A stretch of DNA of 64,000 nucleotides from assembly GCA_016286385.1 (NCBI GenBank), contig JAEESO010000001.1, forward strand, positions 62,001 through 126,000, in the 5' to 3' direction. Under the pieces are notes generated by a model. That model was not told the origin of the DNA. It saw nothing but the letters and a program-made list of their open reading frames with translations, and did no database searches. This document shows positions 35,623-43,840 of the stretch, in pieces. Every line of letters starts with the position of its first letter. Position 1 is the stretch's first letter. This stretch comes from Bacteroidales bacterium. Lineage in GTDB: Bacteria > Bacteroidota > Bacteroidia > Bacteroidales > UBA932. The translations under genes and the position numbers were made by a program.

Positions 35623-37263
35623 ATGAAAAAGACTCTTGCAATAGTTCTTACAGTTGCCCTGGCAGTTTCCTGCAACGGAATCCTGGACCTTACTCCCACC
35701 AGCAGCGTGTCTTCCCGCACCATGTGGGAAAGCACAGCAAATGCTGAGTATTCCGTGAACTACCTGTTCACTTTCTTCTGGAATTACAATGCATATCCCA
35801 CTCAGCTGGGACTCACGGAAGCCCTTACGGATGAGCTCAAGTATACGTCCTATAACTTCAACGCCATGGCGTATATCCCGTCATATATCTCTTATGGCGG
35901 AACAACCGTCACGGCCCAGACCTACGACGTATATCTTGGCAAGTGGGGCTCCCTCTATACCAACATCCGTGAAGCCAACGAGGCCCTGAATTATCTCAAT
36001 GCGTTCGGCCAGATGGGTGATGAAGACAAGACCCGCCTTGCTGCTGAAATCCGCCTTGTGAGGGGCTTCCTCTATTTTGAGCTGGTGAAGCGCTACAAGG
36101 ACGTGATCATTTACGACGAAGACCTTTCCAAGATAAGCAAGGATGCCTCCCTAAGTGATGAAGAGGCTGCCTGGGATTTCGTTGAGGCCGATTTAAACTT
36201 TGCCGCGGACAACCTCCCTGCAAGGGAATCGGCCCACGGACGTATGGACAGGGGAATGGCCTACGGCTATCTTACCCGCGCCATGCTCTATGCCGGGCGT
36301 TATGACAAAGTGATAGCGGCTGCCGATAAACTTGCGGAACTTGGTTATGGCCTGGAGCCTCAGTATCAGGATGCCATATCCAAACCTCTGTCGGCCGGAA
36401 ACAAGGAGGCCATCCTTCAGTTCAGTTTTGACGGCGGTACGGGTATCACCCATAGTTTTGACGCAACCTATACTCCCGGAGGAGATTATGCCCTGAAGAA
36501 CTCCAAGGGCGGTGCCTATGCGGTTCCTACCCAGGAGATTGTGGAAAGCTATGAACTTGCAACCGGCGGCTTCCCGGACTGGAGCAAGTGGCACGCCAGT
36601 TCCACGGACACTCCTCCTTACGCCCTTCTTGAACCTCGTTTCCAGGCTTCCATCCTGTATAACGGAGCCCCCTGGAAGGGAAGGACCATAGAACCATATG
36701 TGGACGGAACCGACGGCTGGGCAACCTGGAAAACGGAGAAAGAGCCAAAGGGCCGTACCGTTACGGGTTATTACCTCAGAAAGAACGTTGACGAATCCTT
36801 TGACGTGACTTCTTCCGGCGGCAGCCATCCTTTCACTTTCCTCCGTTACGCGGAAGTTCTCCTAAATAAGGCCGAAGCCTGCTATCAGAGCAACGATCCC
36901 GCAGGCGCAAATGCCGCCGTAAAGGCCGTCCGCGCCCGCGTGGGCCTGCCATACACTGACAAGAGCGGTGACGCCCTCTGGAAAGCGATAGCCCAGGAAA
37001 GGAAGGTGGAACTTGCCTTCGAAGGACAGCGCTACTGGGACCAGCGCCGCTGGGAAACCGCCCACCAGGACTATCCTATCGGCCTTTCCGGCTACAAGCA
37101 GCACGGCCTAAAGATAGAGAAGGACGGAACCGGTTTCCGCTACAGCTATGTTGTCATAGACGACAGTGACCGCAGTTTCACATCCCGCCTTTACCGCTTT
37201 CCCATACCGGAGAGCGAACTCAGTTCCAATGCTAAAGTAGAACAATATGATGAGTGGAAGTAG
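35623..37263 (+). CDS. SusD/RagB-family outer membrane lipoprotein, second locus
   Basis: The protein has 546 residues. The lipoprotein signal ends at Cys17 (LAVSC), followed by NGILDLTPTSSVSS. The helical TPR-type core includes AEIRLVRGFLYFELVKRY (about 138-155), and the C-terminal RagB part includes AVRARVGLPYTDKSG and ERKVELAFEGQRYWDQRRW. It is preceded by AAAGGAGGAGG, a strong purine-rich ribosome site. It pairs with the SusC 16 bp upstream as a surface glycan-binding lid. Confidence 0.95.
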   Translation: MKKTLAIVLTVALAVSCNGILDLTPTSSVSSRTMWESTANAEYSVNYLFTFFWNYNAYPTQLGLTEALTDELKYTSYNFNAMAYIPSYISYGGTTVTAQTYDVYLGKWGSLYTNIREANEALNYLNAFGQMGDEDKTRLAAEIRLVRGFLYFELVKRYKDVIIYDEDLSKISKDASLSDEEAAWDFVEADLNFAADNLPARESAHGRMDRGMAYGYLTRAMLYAGRYDKVIAAADKLAELGYGLEPQYQDAISKPLSAGNKEAILQFSFDGGTGITHSFDATYTPGGDYALKNSKGGAYAVPTQEIVESYELATGGFPDWSKWHASSTDTPPYALLEPRFQASILYNGAPWKGRTIEPYVDGTDGWATWKTEKEPKGRTVTGYYLRKNVDESFDVTSSGGSHPFTFLRYAEVLLNKAEACYQSNDPAGANAAVKAVRARVGLPYTDKSGDALWKAIAQERKVELAFEGQRYWDQRRWETAHQDYPIGLSGYKQHGLKIEKDGTGFRYSYVVIDDSDRSFTSRLYRFPIPESELSSNAKVEQYDEWK

Positions 37264-37264
37264 T

Positions 37265-39001
37265 ATGAAAGCAAAATATTTGATACTTATGATAGTACCC
37301 CTGCTGATGGCCGCCTGCCATGAGCCGGAGTACGTTGCCCCCACTGCAAACAGACAGGGCCTTACAAGCCTTTCGGCTGAAATCACTGAAGGTGAGTATG
37401 CCGAACAGGAAGTGGCCCGGCTTGTGATCACTGACCCTGAAGCCAGCCGTTTTGAAATTCCTATTCCGTACTATTATCCGGAAGTTACTAATAATGAGAC
37501 CCTCATCTACATGCTCAAGATGAGAGTTAAAGCCGAACTCCAGCCCAACTGGAAGATTACCCCCAGGCTTGGAGTACTGGATCTTACGGAAGAACATGAG
37601 TTTACATTGACAGATCCGTCGGGGAACAGCCGGACAATTACAATTGCGGCAAGTCGTGTCAAGTCTTCTTCCTCCAAACTTCTGGCGTTTATGATAGAGG
37701 ACTTCAAGACTTCCTGTGTGGTCTATGATGAATCCTCCAAGTTGTTGATACCTAATCTTGGGGATTTGTCTTCCGTAAGTGTGAGCGCTCAGGTTTCTCC
37801 TCATTCCAAACTGACCAAAATCAATGGAGAAGCATATTCGGCAGACAAAAAGTACAATATGAATACCGGTGCTACGATAACTTTGTTGGCGCATGACGGG
37901 GTAACTGAGAGAACTTATTCGGTTGAGCAGGGAATCCCTCAGCTTCTCAGCTCTGGAATGCGTGAAGAATCGGTTGCCCAACTCTTTAATGTGGATCCGG
38001 TGACAATGGTAGGTCTGCCCAATTACAAGGATGAAGGCTATATCTCACTTGCCGGCTTGGGCAATGATATTATAGTTGGATTGGGTATGGGCCGAACGCC
38101 GTTTTATCTTGATGCCTTTTCCGGTGCCAAGAAGGGTACGATTGCGTTAGGTTCTGCGGTTGCGGACTGCCTTACCAACGACAATGCCGGACACATGGTA
38201 CTGGCTAATTTCGCGTTAGGTGGTGATACGGCACAGGATGTAAATATATATGTGACATCGTCTGTTTCGGAGGTCCCCACACTGCTTTATACGTTCACAA
38301 ATCCCATTCCTACCCCGATAGGTCATAGAATTAAAATTATGGGCGATGTGACATCAGATGCATGTATTGTGTTTACTTCAGAAGGCGTGGTCGACACCAC
38401 TTTGTCATCTGAGATTGTTTATCTGTTGGTTCGGGGTGGTGTGGTTACTGAGGTTAAAACCAAGAGCTTCGCAGGATTTGGTTTGGCGTGGGGCTCTGCA
38501 CCGGTGAACTTTGCAACCGTCGTTCCATGTTCAGAAGACCCTGACAAAGACGGTTGGTTCCTGGATTATTATGAAGCAAATGTTGATCCTGGTGTTGCAA
38601 GTGAGACTGCTGACCAATATATTCTTCATTACATAGATGGCAAGGACAAAGACCATTGGGTAGACCTTATGGGTTATTGGGGTATAAATCCCAATTGCCT
38701 GGACCTGAAGATATTCAATGGTACACCCTACCTGGTCCTTTGGGCGGTAAGCCACTTCCCGGTTTGGGACATCCGCCCCAGAATGCGACTGTACGATGCT
38801 TCGGATCCGGCTGAACTTCGCCGTTTGCTGTATAAGAATGACTTTGAAACCTATGAGAAAGGCGGACGAAATGAACCTACCGGTGCATCCGGTGATGTTG
38901 TACTGGTGCCTTCCTCTGATGGATATAGGATGTATCTGTATTATTATGACCACCACGCCCAGGCCATTGGCGCCTACGTGGCAGACTGCTTCGAAATATG
39001 A
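37265..39001 (+). CDS. Surface lipoprotein, SusE/F-like position, DUF5018-type
   Basis: I use the ATG at 37265 (578 residues), 1 bp after the SusD stop. It gives a lipoprotein signal ending near Cys17 (LLMAAC). N-terminal beta domains (about 25-220, including the repeated ITLLAHDGVTERTYSV motif) are followed by a propeller-like half, as in DUF5018-type proteins. No catalytic motif is visible. It is probably a surface glycan-binding protein for this SusCD pair. From about 37600 the base composition is visibly more AT-rich than the SusC/SusD genes, and the abundant heptamer ATCGGCC is absent. The 3' end overlaps the NAGPA gene start. Confidence 0.7.
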   Translation: MKAKYLILMIVPLLMAACHEPEYVAPTANRQGLTSLSAEITEGEYAEQEVARLVITDPEASRFEIPIPYYYPEVTNNETLIYMLKMRVKAELQPNWKITPRLGVLDLTEEHEFTLTDPSGNSRTITIAASRVKSSSSKLLAFMIEDFKTSCVVYDESSKLLIPNLGDLSSVSVSAQVSPHSKLTKINGEAYSADKKYNMNTGATITLLAHDGVTERTYSVEQGIPQLLSSGMREESVAQLFNVDPVTMVGLPNYKDEGYISLAGLGNDIIVGLGMGRTPFYLDAFSGAKKGTIALGSAVADCLTNDNAGHMVLANFALGGDTAQDVNIYVTSSVSEVPTLLYTFTNPIPTPIGHRIKIMGDVTSDACIVFTSEGVVDTTLSSEIVYLLVRGGVVTEVKTKSFAGFGLAWGSAPVNFATVVPCSEDPDKDGWFLDYYEANVDPGVASETADQYILHYIDGKDKDHWVDLMGYWGINPNCLDLKIFNGTPYLVLWAVSHFPVWDIRPRMRLYDASDPAELRRLLYKNDFETYEKGGRNEPTGASGDVVLVPSSDGYRMYLYYYDHHAQAIGAYVADCFEI

Positions 39002-40017
39002 TGAAAAAGACTTTTTATATCATTACTCTTGCTCTGGCTGCCGCTTGCGCCTGCCAGCAGAAAAGTGACGGAATCCCCTCCGAATGGCCCTGGAACGATC
39101 CTGACGCAGACGACCTTCCGTTTGTAGAAGTAACGGACGATTCCTTCGGCTCGCTTCCGGACGGAATAAGGCTGTACAAGTCCCCCGAGGTGCTTCAGGG
39201 GAAAAACGCCGTTGCATACATTGCTACCGTGGATCTTTCCAAGCATGATTTCCATGTATGGGGCATAAAGGATCCGTTCCTTACCGGTTCAACGGACGCC
39301 TTCCGTACTCCCACGGAAGTCTACAATGCATCCGATTCCCCGGTGCTTGTGATGAATGGAGGTTATTTCTATTCTGAAGGCGGAACCAATTATTCGGCCA
39401 GCCTGGCAGTGGAAAACGGCGAAATGCTGTCTCCCAACATCAATTACGCTTCCTTAGACTGGGTTACCGTGTATTATCCCACCAGAGGCGCTTTCATCCG
39501 CCATTCTGACGGCACTATGGAGGCTTCCTGGACCTACTGGGTCGACAAAGACAATCATTGGATTTACGACGAACCCGCCCAGAACGGCTATGGCAGCACG
39601 CCCGTCGACCAGCCGGATGCATCCTTCCCCTGCGAGGGCCGCGTATTTGAGGCCAAGACCGCAATAGGAGCGGGCCCAGTGCTAATTAAAGACGGTAAGA
39701 TCCAGAATACATGGCGCTTTGAGTGCTTGCAAGATGACAAAGATACTCGATGCGGCTTAAAAGATCCCCGCACGGCCATCGGCTGCACTGCAGACGGCCT
39801 TCTGGTGCTGTTTGTCTGCGAAGGCAGGGAAATGACGGAGGGCGTTCCCGGATATTCCACCGAGGACGTTGCCAACATCCTTCTTGCTTTCGGTTGCAAA
39901 GAGGCCCTGAATCTTGACGGTGGCGGCTCCAGCTGCCTCCTTGTAAACGGTTTTGAAACTATAAAACCTTCAGACGGCTCGCAACGTTCCGTTGGAAATT
40001 GTATCTATATCAAATAA
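38998..40017 (+). CDS. Second lipoprotein phosphodiester glycosidase (NAGPA/DUF2233)
   Basis: The protein has 339 residues; start codons at 38998 and 39001 are both possible. A lipoprotein signal ends in AAACAC. The NAGPA domain occupies most of the protein, with VLVMNGGYFY near residue 118 and NLDGGGSSCLLVNG near 308-321, matching VNGGIFG and NLDGGGSTGMW of the other copy. There is no FN3 domain or Pro-Glu linker here. The family hydrolyses GlcNAc-1-phosphate diesters or related phosphodiester-linked sugars. It overlaps the lipoprotein gene before it by 4 bp and precedes the GHL10-like gene by 3 bp. Confidence 0.85.
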   Translation: MMKKTFYIITLALAAACACQQKSDGIPSEWPWNDPDADDLPFVEVTDDSFGSLPDGIRLYKSPEVLQGKNAVAYIATVDLSKHDFHVWGIKDPFLTGSTDAFRTPTEVYNASDSPVLVMNGGYFYSEGGTNYSASLAVENGEMLSPNINYASLDWVTVYYPTRGAFIRHSDGTMEASWTYWVDKDNHWIYDEPAQNGYGSTPVDQPDASFPCEGRVFEAKTAIGAGPVLIKDGKIQNTWRFECLQDDKDTRCGLKDPRTAIGCTADGLLVLFVCEGREMTEGVPGYSTEDVANILLAFGCKEALNLDGGGSSCLLVNGFETIKPSDGSQRSVGNCIYIK

Positions 40018-40020
40018 AAG

Positions 40021-41421
40021 ATGAAACGCCTTACGGCATACCTGTTCCTTATTCTCATGCCGGTGTACTGCACGCCGGCAGTGCAGCCTGTCACTCCTGC
40101 GGAGAAAATTAATCCAGGGGAGAAGCAGACCGACACTCCCGGCGGAGAAGAGAAGCCGGATACCCCGGATATTCCGGAGGGCAAACCGCGTTATGTCTGG
40201 ATTGACGCCTCGGCCAATTTCCGTTATTTTGCCAATGACAAGGCATATATTGCGCAAGAAATGAGGAAAGTGGCAAATACAGGTTTTACGGATATAGTGG
40301 TTGATGTACGCCCAACCGAAGGAACTGTATTGTGGCACTCATCTATTGCTCCGGAGGTCCGTCGTTTGGCTGTATGGATAGGAAGCAGTTACCGTTTTGT
40401 TGAACGTACAGCAACGTGGGATTATCTTCAGGCTTTCATTGATGCGGGGCATGCTGTCGGCCTCAGGGTACACGCCGCTATTAATACCTTTGTATGCGGC
40501 TATGGCGGTATGTACGGGCTTGAAAGTGAAGGCCCGGTTTTCACCGGAGACATCCCGGAGGAATGGACCTCGCTGGACAATACGTCCGATGGCTTGAGGC
40601 ACAGTTATTATTCGGGAGTAAAAGGAACCGTGTTTATGAATCCGGCAAATGACGATGTTCAGAATTATGTCATCGGCCTTCTCAAGGAACTTGCTGCCTA
40701 TGACGTTGACGGTATAGTGCTGGACCGTTGTCGGTACTCTGATGCTGGGCTTCAAAGTGATTTTTCAGACGAGTCCAAACAGAAATTTACAGTGTATCTT
40801 GGTCATAGTCCTTCTTCATGGCCGGTGTTTGCTCCGGGTACGGAAGACTTGCCTTCCGTGATGAGCGAAGAGAGACTCTCATGGATGGCGTTTAGAGCAA
40901 AAGTTATTCACGATTTTGTAGAGAAGGCTGCCGGTGCTGTTCATTCAGTCAATCCTAAAGTCAACTTTGGAGTATATGTGGGAGCGTGGTATTCAACGTA
41001 TTATACCTCAGGCGTTAACTGGGCAAGCCCTCGTTATCAGACTCATAAAGCGTATCCTCGTTGGGCTAATTCCGATTATCATAACTATGGTTTTGCCGAC
41101 CATTGTGACTTTATGCTCCTGGGTTGCTATGCTGCTGCAAATAGTGTATATGGGACTTCGGAATGGACTATGCAGGGCTTTGCCAGCCGTGCAAAGAGTC
41201 TTCTTATGAATGATACTGTATTTGCCGGCGGACCGGATATAGGAAATTCCACAGGTTGGCAGGATGGTGGCAGAAGTGACATTATACCAAAAACTGTAGA
41301 TGCGTGTATCAACGCTGCAGACGGATACTTTGTGTTTGACCTATGTCATATAAGAATGTATGACTACTGGGACGCCTTTAAGAATTCTTTTACAGACTAT
41401 ATTAATTCACTAACTAACTAA
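40021..41421 (+). CDS. GHL10-like putative glycoside hydrolase lipoprotein
   Basis: The protein has 466 residues. A lipoprotein signal probably ends at Cys17 (LMPVYC). A Pro/Glu/Asp-rich linker (about 30-58) leads into a TIM barrel with YVWIDASANFRYF, GFTDIVVDVRPTEG, GLRVHAAINTF and the catalytic-type strand YDVDGIVLDRCRY near residue 240. These fit the family-10-like glycosyl hydrolase group (GHL10). An Asp in VLDRCRY and acidic residues near GGPDIGNS are candidate catalysts. Much of the gene is AT-rich compared with SusC. The substrate cannot be assigned; it may act on the same glycan as the adjacent NAGPA enzyme. Confidence 0.72.
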   Translation: MKRLTAYLFLILMPVYCTPAVQPVTPAEKINPGEKQTDTPGGEEKPDTPDIPEGKPRYVWIDASANFRYFANDKAYIAQEMRKVANTGFTDIVVDVRPTEGTVLWHSSIAPEVRRLAVWIGSSYRFVERTATWDYLQAFIDAGHAVGLRVHAAINTFVCGYGGMYGLESEGPVFTGDIPEEWTSLDNTSDGLRHSYYSGVKGTVFMNPANDDVQNYVIGLLKELAAYDVDGIVLDRCRYSDAGLQSDFSDESKQKFTVYLGHSPSSWPVFAPGTEDLPSVMSEERLSWMAFRAKVIHDFVEKAAGAVHSVNPKVNFGVYVGAWYSTYYTSGVNWASPRYQTHKAYPRWANSDYHNYGFADHCDFMLLGCYAAANSVYGTSEWTMQGFASRAKSLLMNDTVFAGGPDIGNSTGWQDGGRSDIIPKTVDACINAADGYFVFDLCHIRMYDYWDAFKNSFTDYINSLTN

Positions 41422-41432
41422 ATTATTATCTA

Positions 41433-43184
41433 ATGAAAAAAGTCTTGTTATTTGTTGCGGCTGCTGTAATAGCCTTTACAGCCTGCCAGAAACCGGAATC
41501 AAACAACAACTCCGGTAGTGAGCAGACTCCTGGTGGAGACGATAAACCGTCAGAACCGGATGCTGCCATTACACTTTCTTCAGATGCCATTGTTGACTTG
41601 GCCGCTGAATCTTCTATTTCCAAAGTCACCTTCAATGCCACCAAGGCTTGGACTGCAGAGCTTTCCTTCCCTCAGGGAGAGGAAGAAGGTGCGGTTACCA
41701 TTGACAAAACAAGTGGTGACGCCGGCGATGCAGAGATTAAAGTTGTCTTCCAGGGTCTTCCGGAAGATGCCGATGAAGGCCGTTATGTGGTTCTCATCCT
41801 GAAATCCGGGAATGTGAAAGAGAAGGTCCAGTTCTTCCAGGGTAAAGTATTCTGGGCAGAGAACGGTGCATACAGCTATGTTCCCAAGGCCGGAGCTGAT
41901 GTGAGTATAAGGATATTCACTAATGTTAAGTATGAGTTTACAAAATATGACTCATTTGAAGAGTGGGCTCCCGTTACCATGACTGAAACCAGCCATGTTG
42001 TGGATCTTGCATTCAAGGTGGCTGCCAATACCGGATTCGACGCTCGTGAAGCCTATGTGAAATTCGTTACAGATGAACTTGGCACGTACAGGTATTATGT
42101 ACAGCAGGAAGGAAGTCTCCAGCTTGCCTGGACCCAGAATTTTACATGGTCAATGTTCCCTGAAGGCACACGCGAGTCTATAGCTGATGTCGGCGACTAC
42201 ATCATTATCAATAGTGGGCTTACTTCTCAGTCAACAGGCGGTATGCATGTGTTCAAAAAGGCTGACGGCTCCTATGTGAAGACTCTCGAGGTTCCCTCCT
42301 GCACCGGTATAACCAATGATGATGCAGGAAATATCGTTATTTCTGCCGGAGGCACTCCTTATGATTCGAATGACCCGCTGGTGGTATTTGCTTTCACTAA
42401 GGCTGCTGCCGCTTCAATTGTTGAAAGTGGTACACTTCCGGATGGCGTCACCCCCATTATCCAGTATGTTAACGGCTTCTATGGCTATGGCCTTGACAAC
42501 CTCCGTGTTACCGGAGATATTACCGGAGATGCTATTGTGACAATGGTCACTTCCGGTGGTACTGCCGATTTCTATGCTTGCGACTGGGAGATTAAGGGCG
42601 GCAAGTACACTGGAGAAGCCGGAACTTATACTCAGTGGATACAGCTTCCCAACAATGTTCCCGGTCCTCAGGATTGGGGCACACCTGGCATCTGGGCATC
42701 CAAGGATATTGTTGCAAAGCATGTTTCCGCCGATAAGGACAGCAAGGTGTTCTACAATGGTTATGATTTCTATTATAACCTTCAGCTTGGAACGACCGGT
42801 GCTTTTGAAACAGTCCTCACTATTTATGATGATCCGAGTTATGCCGGTAATGAAGGTTATCCTACCCTTGCTACTGCAGAGTGGAACGGTCACAAGTATC
42901 TGTCGTTTATCGGCATGCCTTATTTTGCTTGGGCCGACTGGGATGGTGATGAAGTTATAGATGATAATCTTCCCGGTTATCTGTGGCTCCTGAATATAGA
43001 TGACCCTGCAAATCCTGTTGTAGAGAGCGTTTATGAGTATTACTGCGATTACGAAGCAGAAGGCAACTGGCAGTATGGAGACTCCGCAGATGTTCGCCTT
43101 GTGGTTGAAGGAAACGATCTTGTTGCGTATGTTGTTGATGCCGCATCATCACAGTATATGAAAGTGGTTTATCCAAAACAGTAA
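41433..43184 (+). CDS. BACON-type surface lipoprotein with propeller-like C-terminus
   Basis: The protein has 583 residues. The signal ends at Cys18 (IAFTAC), followed by an Asn/Gly/Ser-rich linker. Two BACON-like beta domains lie at about 45-130 and 135-225 (ISKVTFNATKAWTAEL; YRYYVQQEG). The C-terminal 350 residues form a probable beta propeller with ITNDDAGNIVISAGG and an Asp-rich DWDGDEVIDDNLPG motif that may bind calcium. No catalytic signature is seen. It is the last gene of the operon, ending 26 bp before the terminator. It is probably another surface binding protein, comparable with the partial lipoprotein at 1-1888. Confidence 0.7.
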   Translation: MKKVLLFVAAAVIAFTACQKPESNNNSGSEQTPGGDDKPSEPDAAITLSSDAIVDLAAESSISKVTFNATKAWTAELSFPQGEEEGAVTIDKTSGDAGDAEIKVVFQGLPEDADEGRYVVLILKSGNVKEKVQFFQGKVFWAENGAYSYVPKAGADVSIRIFTNVKYEFTKYDSFEEWAPVTMTETSHVVDLAFKVAANTGFDAREAYVKFVTDELGTYRYYVQQEGSLQLAWTQNFTWSMFPEGTRESIADVGDYIIINSGLTSQSTGGMHVFKKADGSYVKTLEVPSCTGITNDDAGNIVISAGGTPYDSNDPLVVFAFTKAAAASIVESGTLPDGVTPIIQYVNGFYGYGLDNLRVTGDITGDAIVTMVTSGGTADFYACDWEIKGGKYTGEAGTYTQWIQLPNNVPGPQDWGTPGIWASKDIVAKHVSADKDSKVFYNGYDFYYNLQLGTTGAFETVLTIYDDPSYAGNEGYPTLATAEWNGHKYLSFIGMPYFAWADWDGDEVIDDNLPGYLWLLNIDDPANPVVESVYEYYCDYEAEGNWQYGDSADVRLVVEGNDLVAYVVDAASSQYMKVVYPKQ

Positions 43185-43210
43185 TTTCCTTAGATTACGC
43201 ATTTTTTCAA

Positions 43211-43240
43211 GCGCCGGCCCTTTGCGACCGGCGCTTTTTT
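43211..43240 (+). terminator. Rho-independent terminator of the second SusCD operon
   Basis: GCGCCGG (43211-43217) pairs with CCGGCGC (43228-43234) around a 10-base loop and is followed at once by six T. It closes the plus-strand operon that starts at 31215. Confidence 0.9.
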
Positions 43241-43305
43241 CATTTTTGCCCCAACCGTCGTTTAACTTTCGGAAAAGGCAGGTGCCATTTTTGAGAAAAT
43301 GCCCC

Positions 43306-43336
43306 TTTGAAATATCTGGCAAAACTTATATATTTG
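43306..43336 (+). promoter_or_regulatory. Consensus Bacteroidota promoter with almost no leader
   Basis: TTTG (43306-43309), exactly 19 bp, then TATATTTG (43329-43336). The ATG of the small gene at 43342 lies only 5 bases after the -7 box, so transcripts would be leaderless or nearly so. Confidence 0.75.
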
Positions 43337-43341
43337 CACAT

Positions 43342-43509
43342 ATGAAGGAAAAGAGCCATAATTTGAAAGAGCCTGCCGTTTCTTACGGCAGCAAGGTCCG
43401 TCTGGGTGAGATTGAGTTTAAACCTATGCCTCGCATGATGGAATCTCTGCGAGAGATGGGTTATATCACTTTTGATGAACTATCTGAAAGGCTTACCAAA
43501 CGTCTCTGA
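43342..43509 (+). CDS. Small protein of unknown function (55 aa)
   Basis: The frame starts at the ATG at 43342 and ends one base before the next gene's ATG. The protein is basic and hydrophilic with no signal peptide or membrane segment; it ends in an amphipathic helix (FDELSERLTKRL). I do not recognise it. The consensus promoter immediately upstream and tight coupling to two further genes support that it is real. An N-terminal extension in the same frame would run back across the promoter and terminator and is rejected. Confidence 0.55.
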   Translation: MKEKSHNLKEPAVSYGSKVRLGEIEFKPMPRMMESLREMGYITFDELSERLTKRL

Positions 43510-43510
43510 A

Positions 43511-43840
43511 ATGAAGCTGGATATTATCGGCCTTAATGTTCCTCTTCTTTTTTCCCCGGCCTTCATTCAAGAAGTAGAAACTATTATAGATAAGAATGTA
43601 GATACCAATGTTCAATTGGTAGCGTTGTTTATTTCCCGTCTGCTCAAAGGACTTCAGAATCTTGCGAATTCCGATGAAGAAGTGTTAAGAAGTTGGGGAC
43701 AATTCTCCTATGAGATTGAGGATGTCGGGATAGTATTGGTTTCTCCGCTGTATGACCCTGATACCTCGGAAAGGTCTTACGCTGTGGAATCTATAAAATG
43801 GACCTTTGCCTCAGGCAAGTTTTTCATGGAGCTGTTGTGA
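43511..43840 (+). CDS. Small protein of unknown function (109 aa)
   Basis: The start is the ATG at 43511, one base after the preceding stop; the upstream in-frame ATG lies inside the previous gene. The protein has a helical first half (FIQEVETIIDKNVDT, LVALFISRLLKGL) and a beta-rich second half (FSYEIEDVGIVLVSPLY), without signal peptide. I do not recognise the family. Its stop overlaps the ATG of the metallophosphoesterase (TGATG), so the three genes are translationally coupled. Base composition is more AT-rich than that of its neighbours. A small regulator or partner protein is possible, but nothing in the sequence proves it. Confidence 0.6.
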   Translation: MKLDIIGLNVPLLFSPAFIQEVETIIDKNVDTNVQLVALFISRLLKGLQNLANSDEEVLRSWGQFSYEIEDVGIVLVSPLYDPDTSERSYAVESIKWTFASGKFFMELL

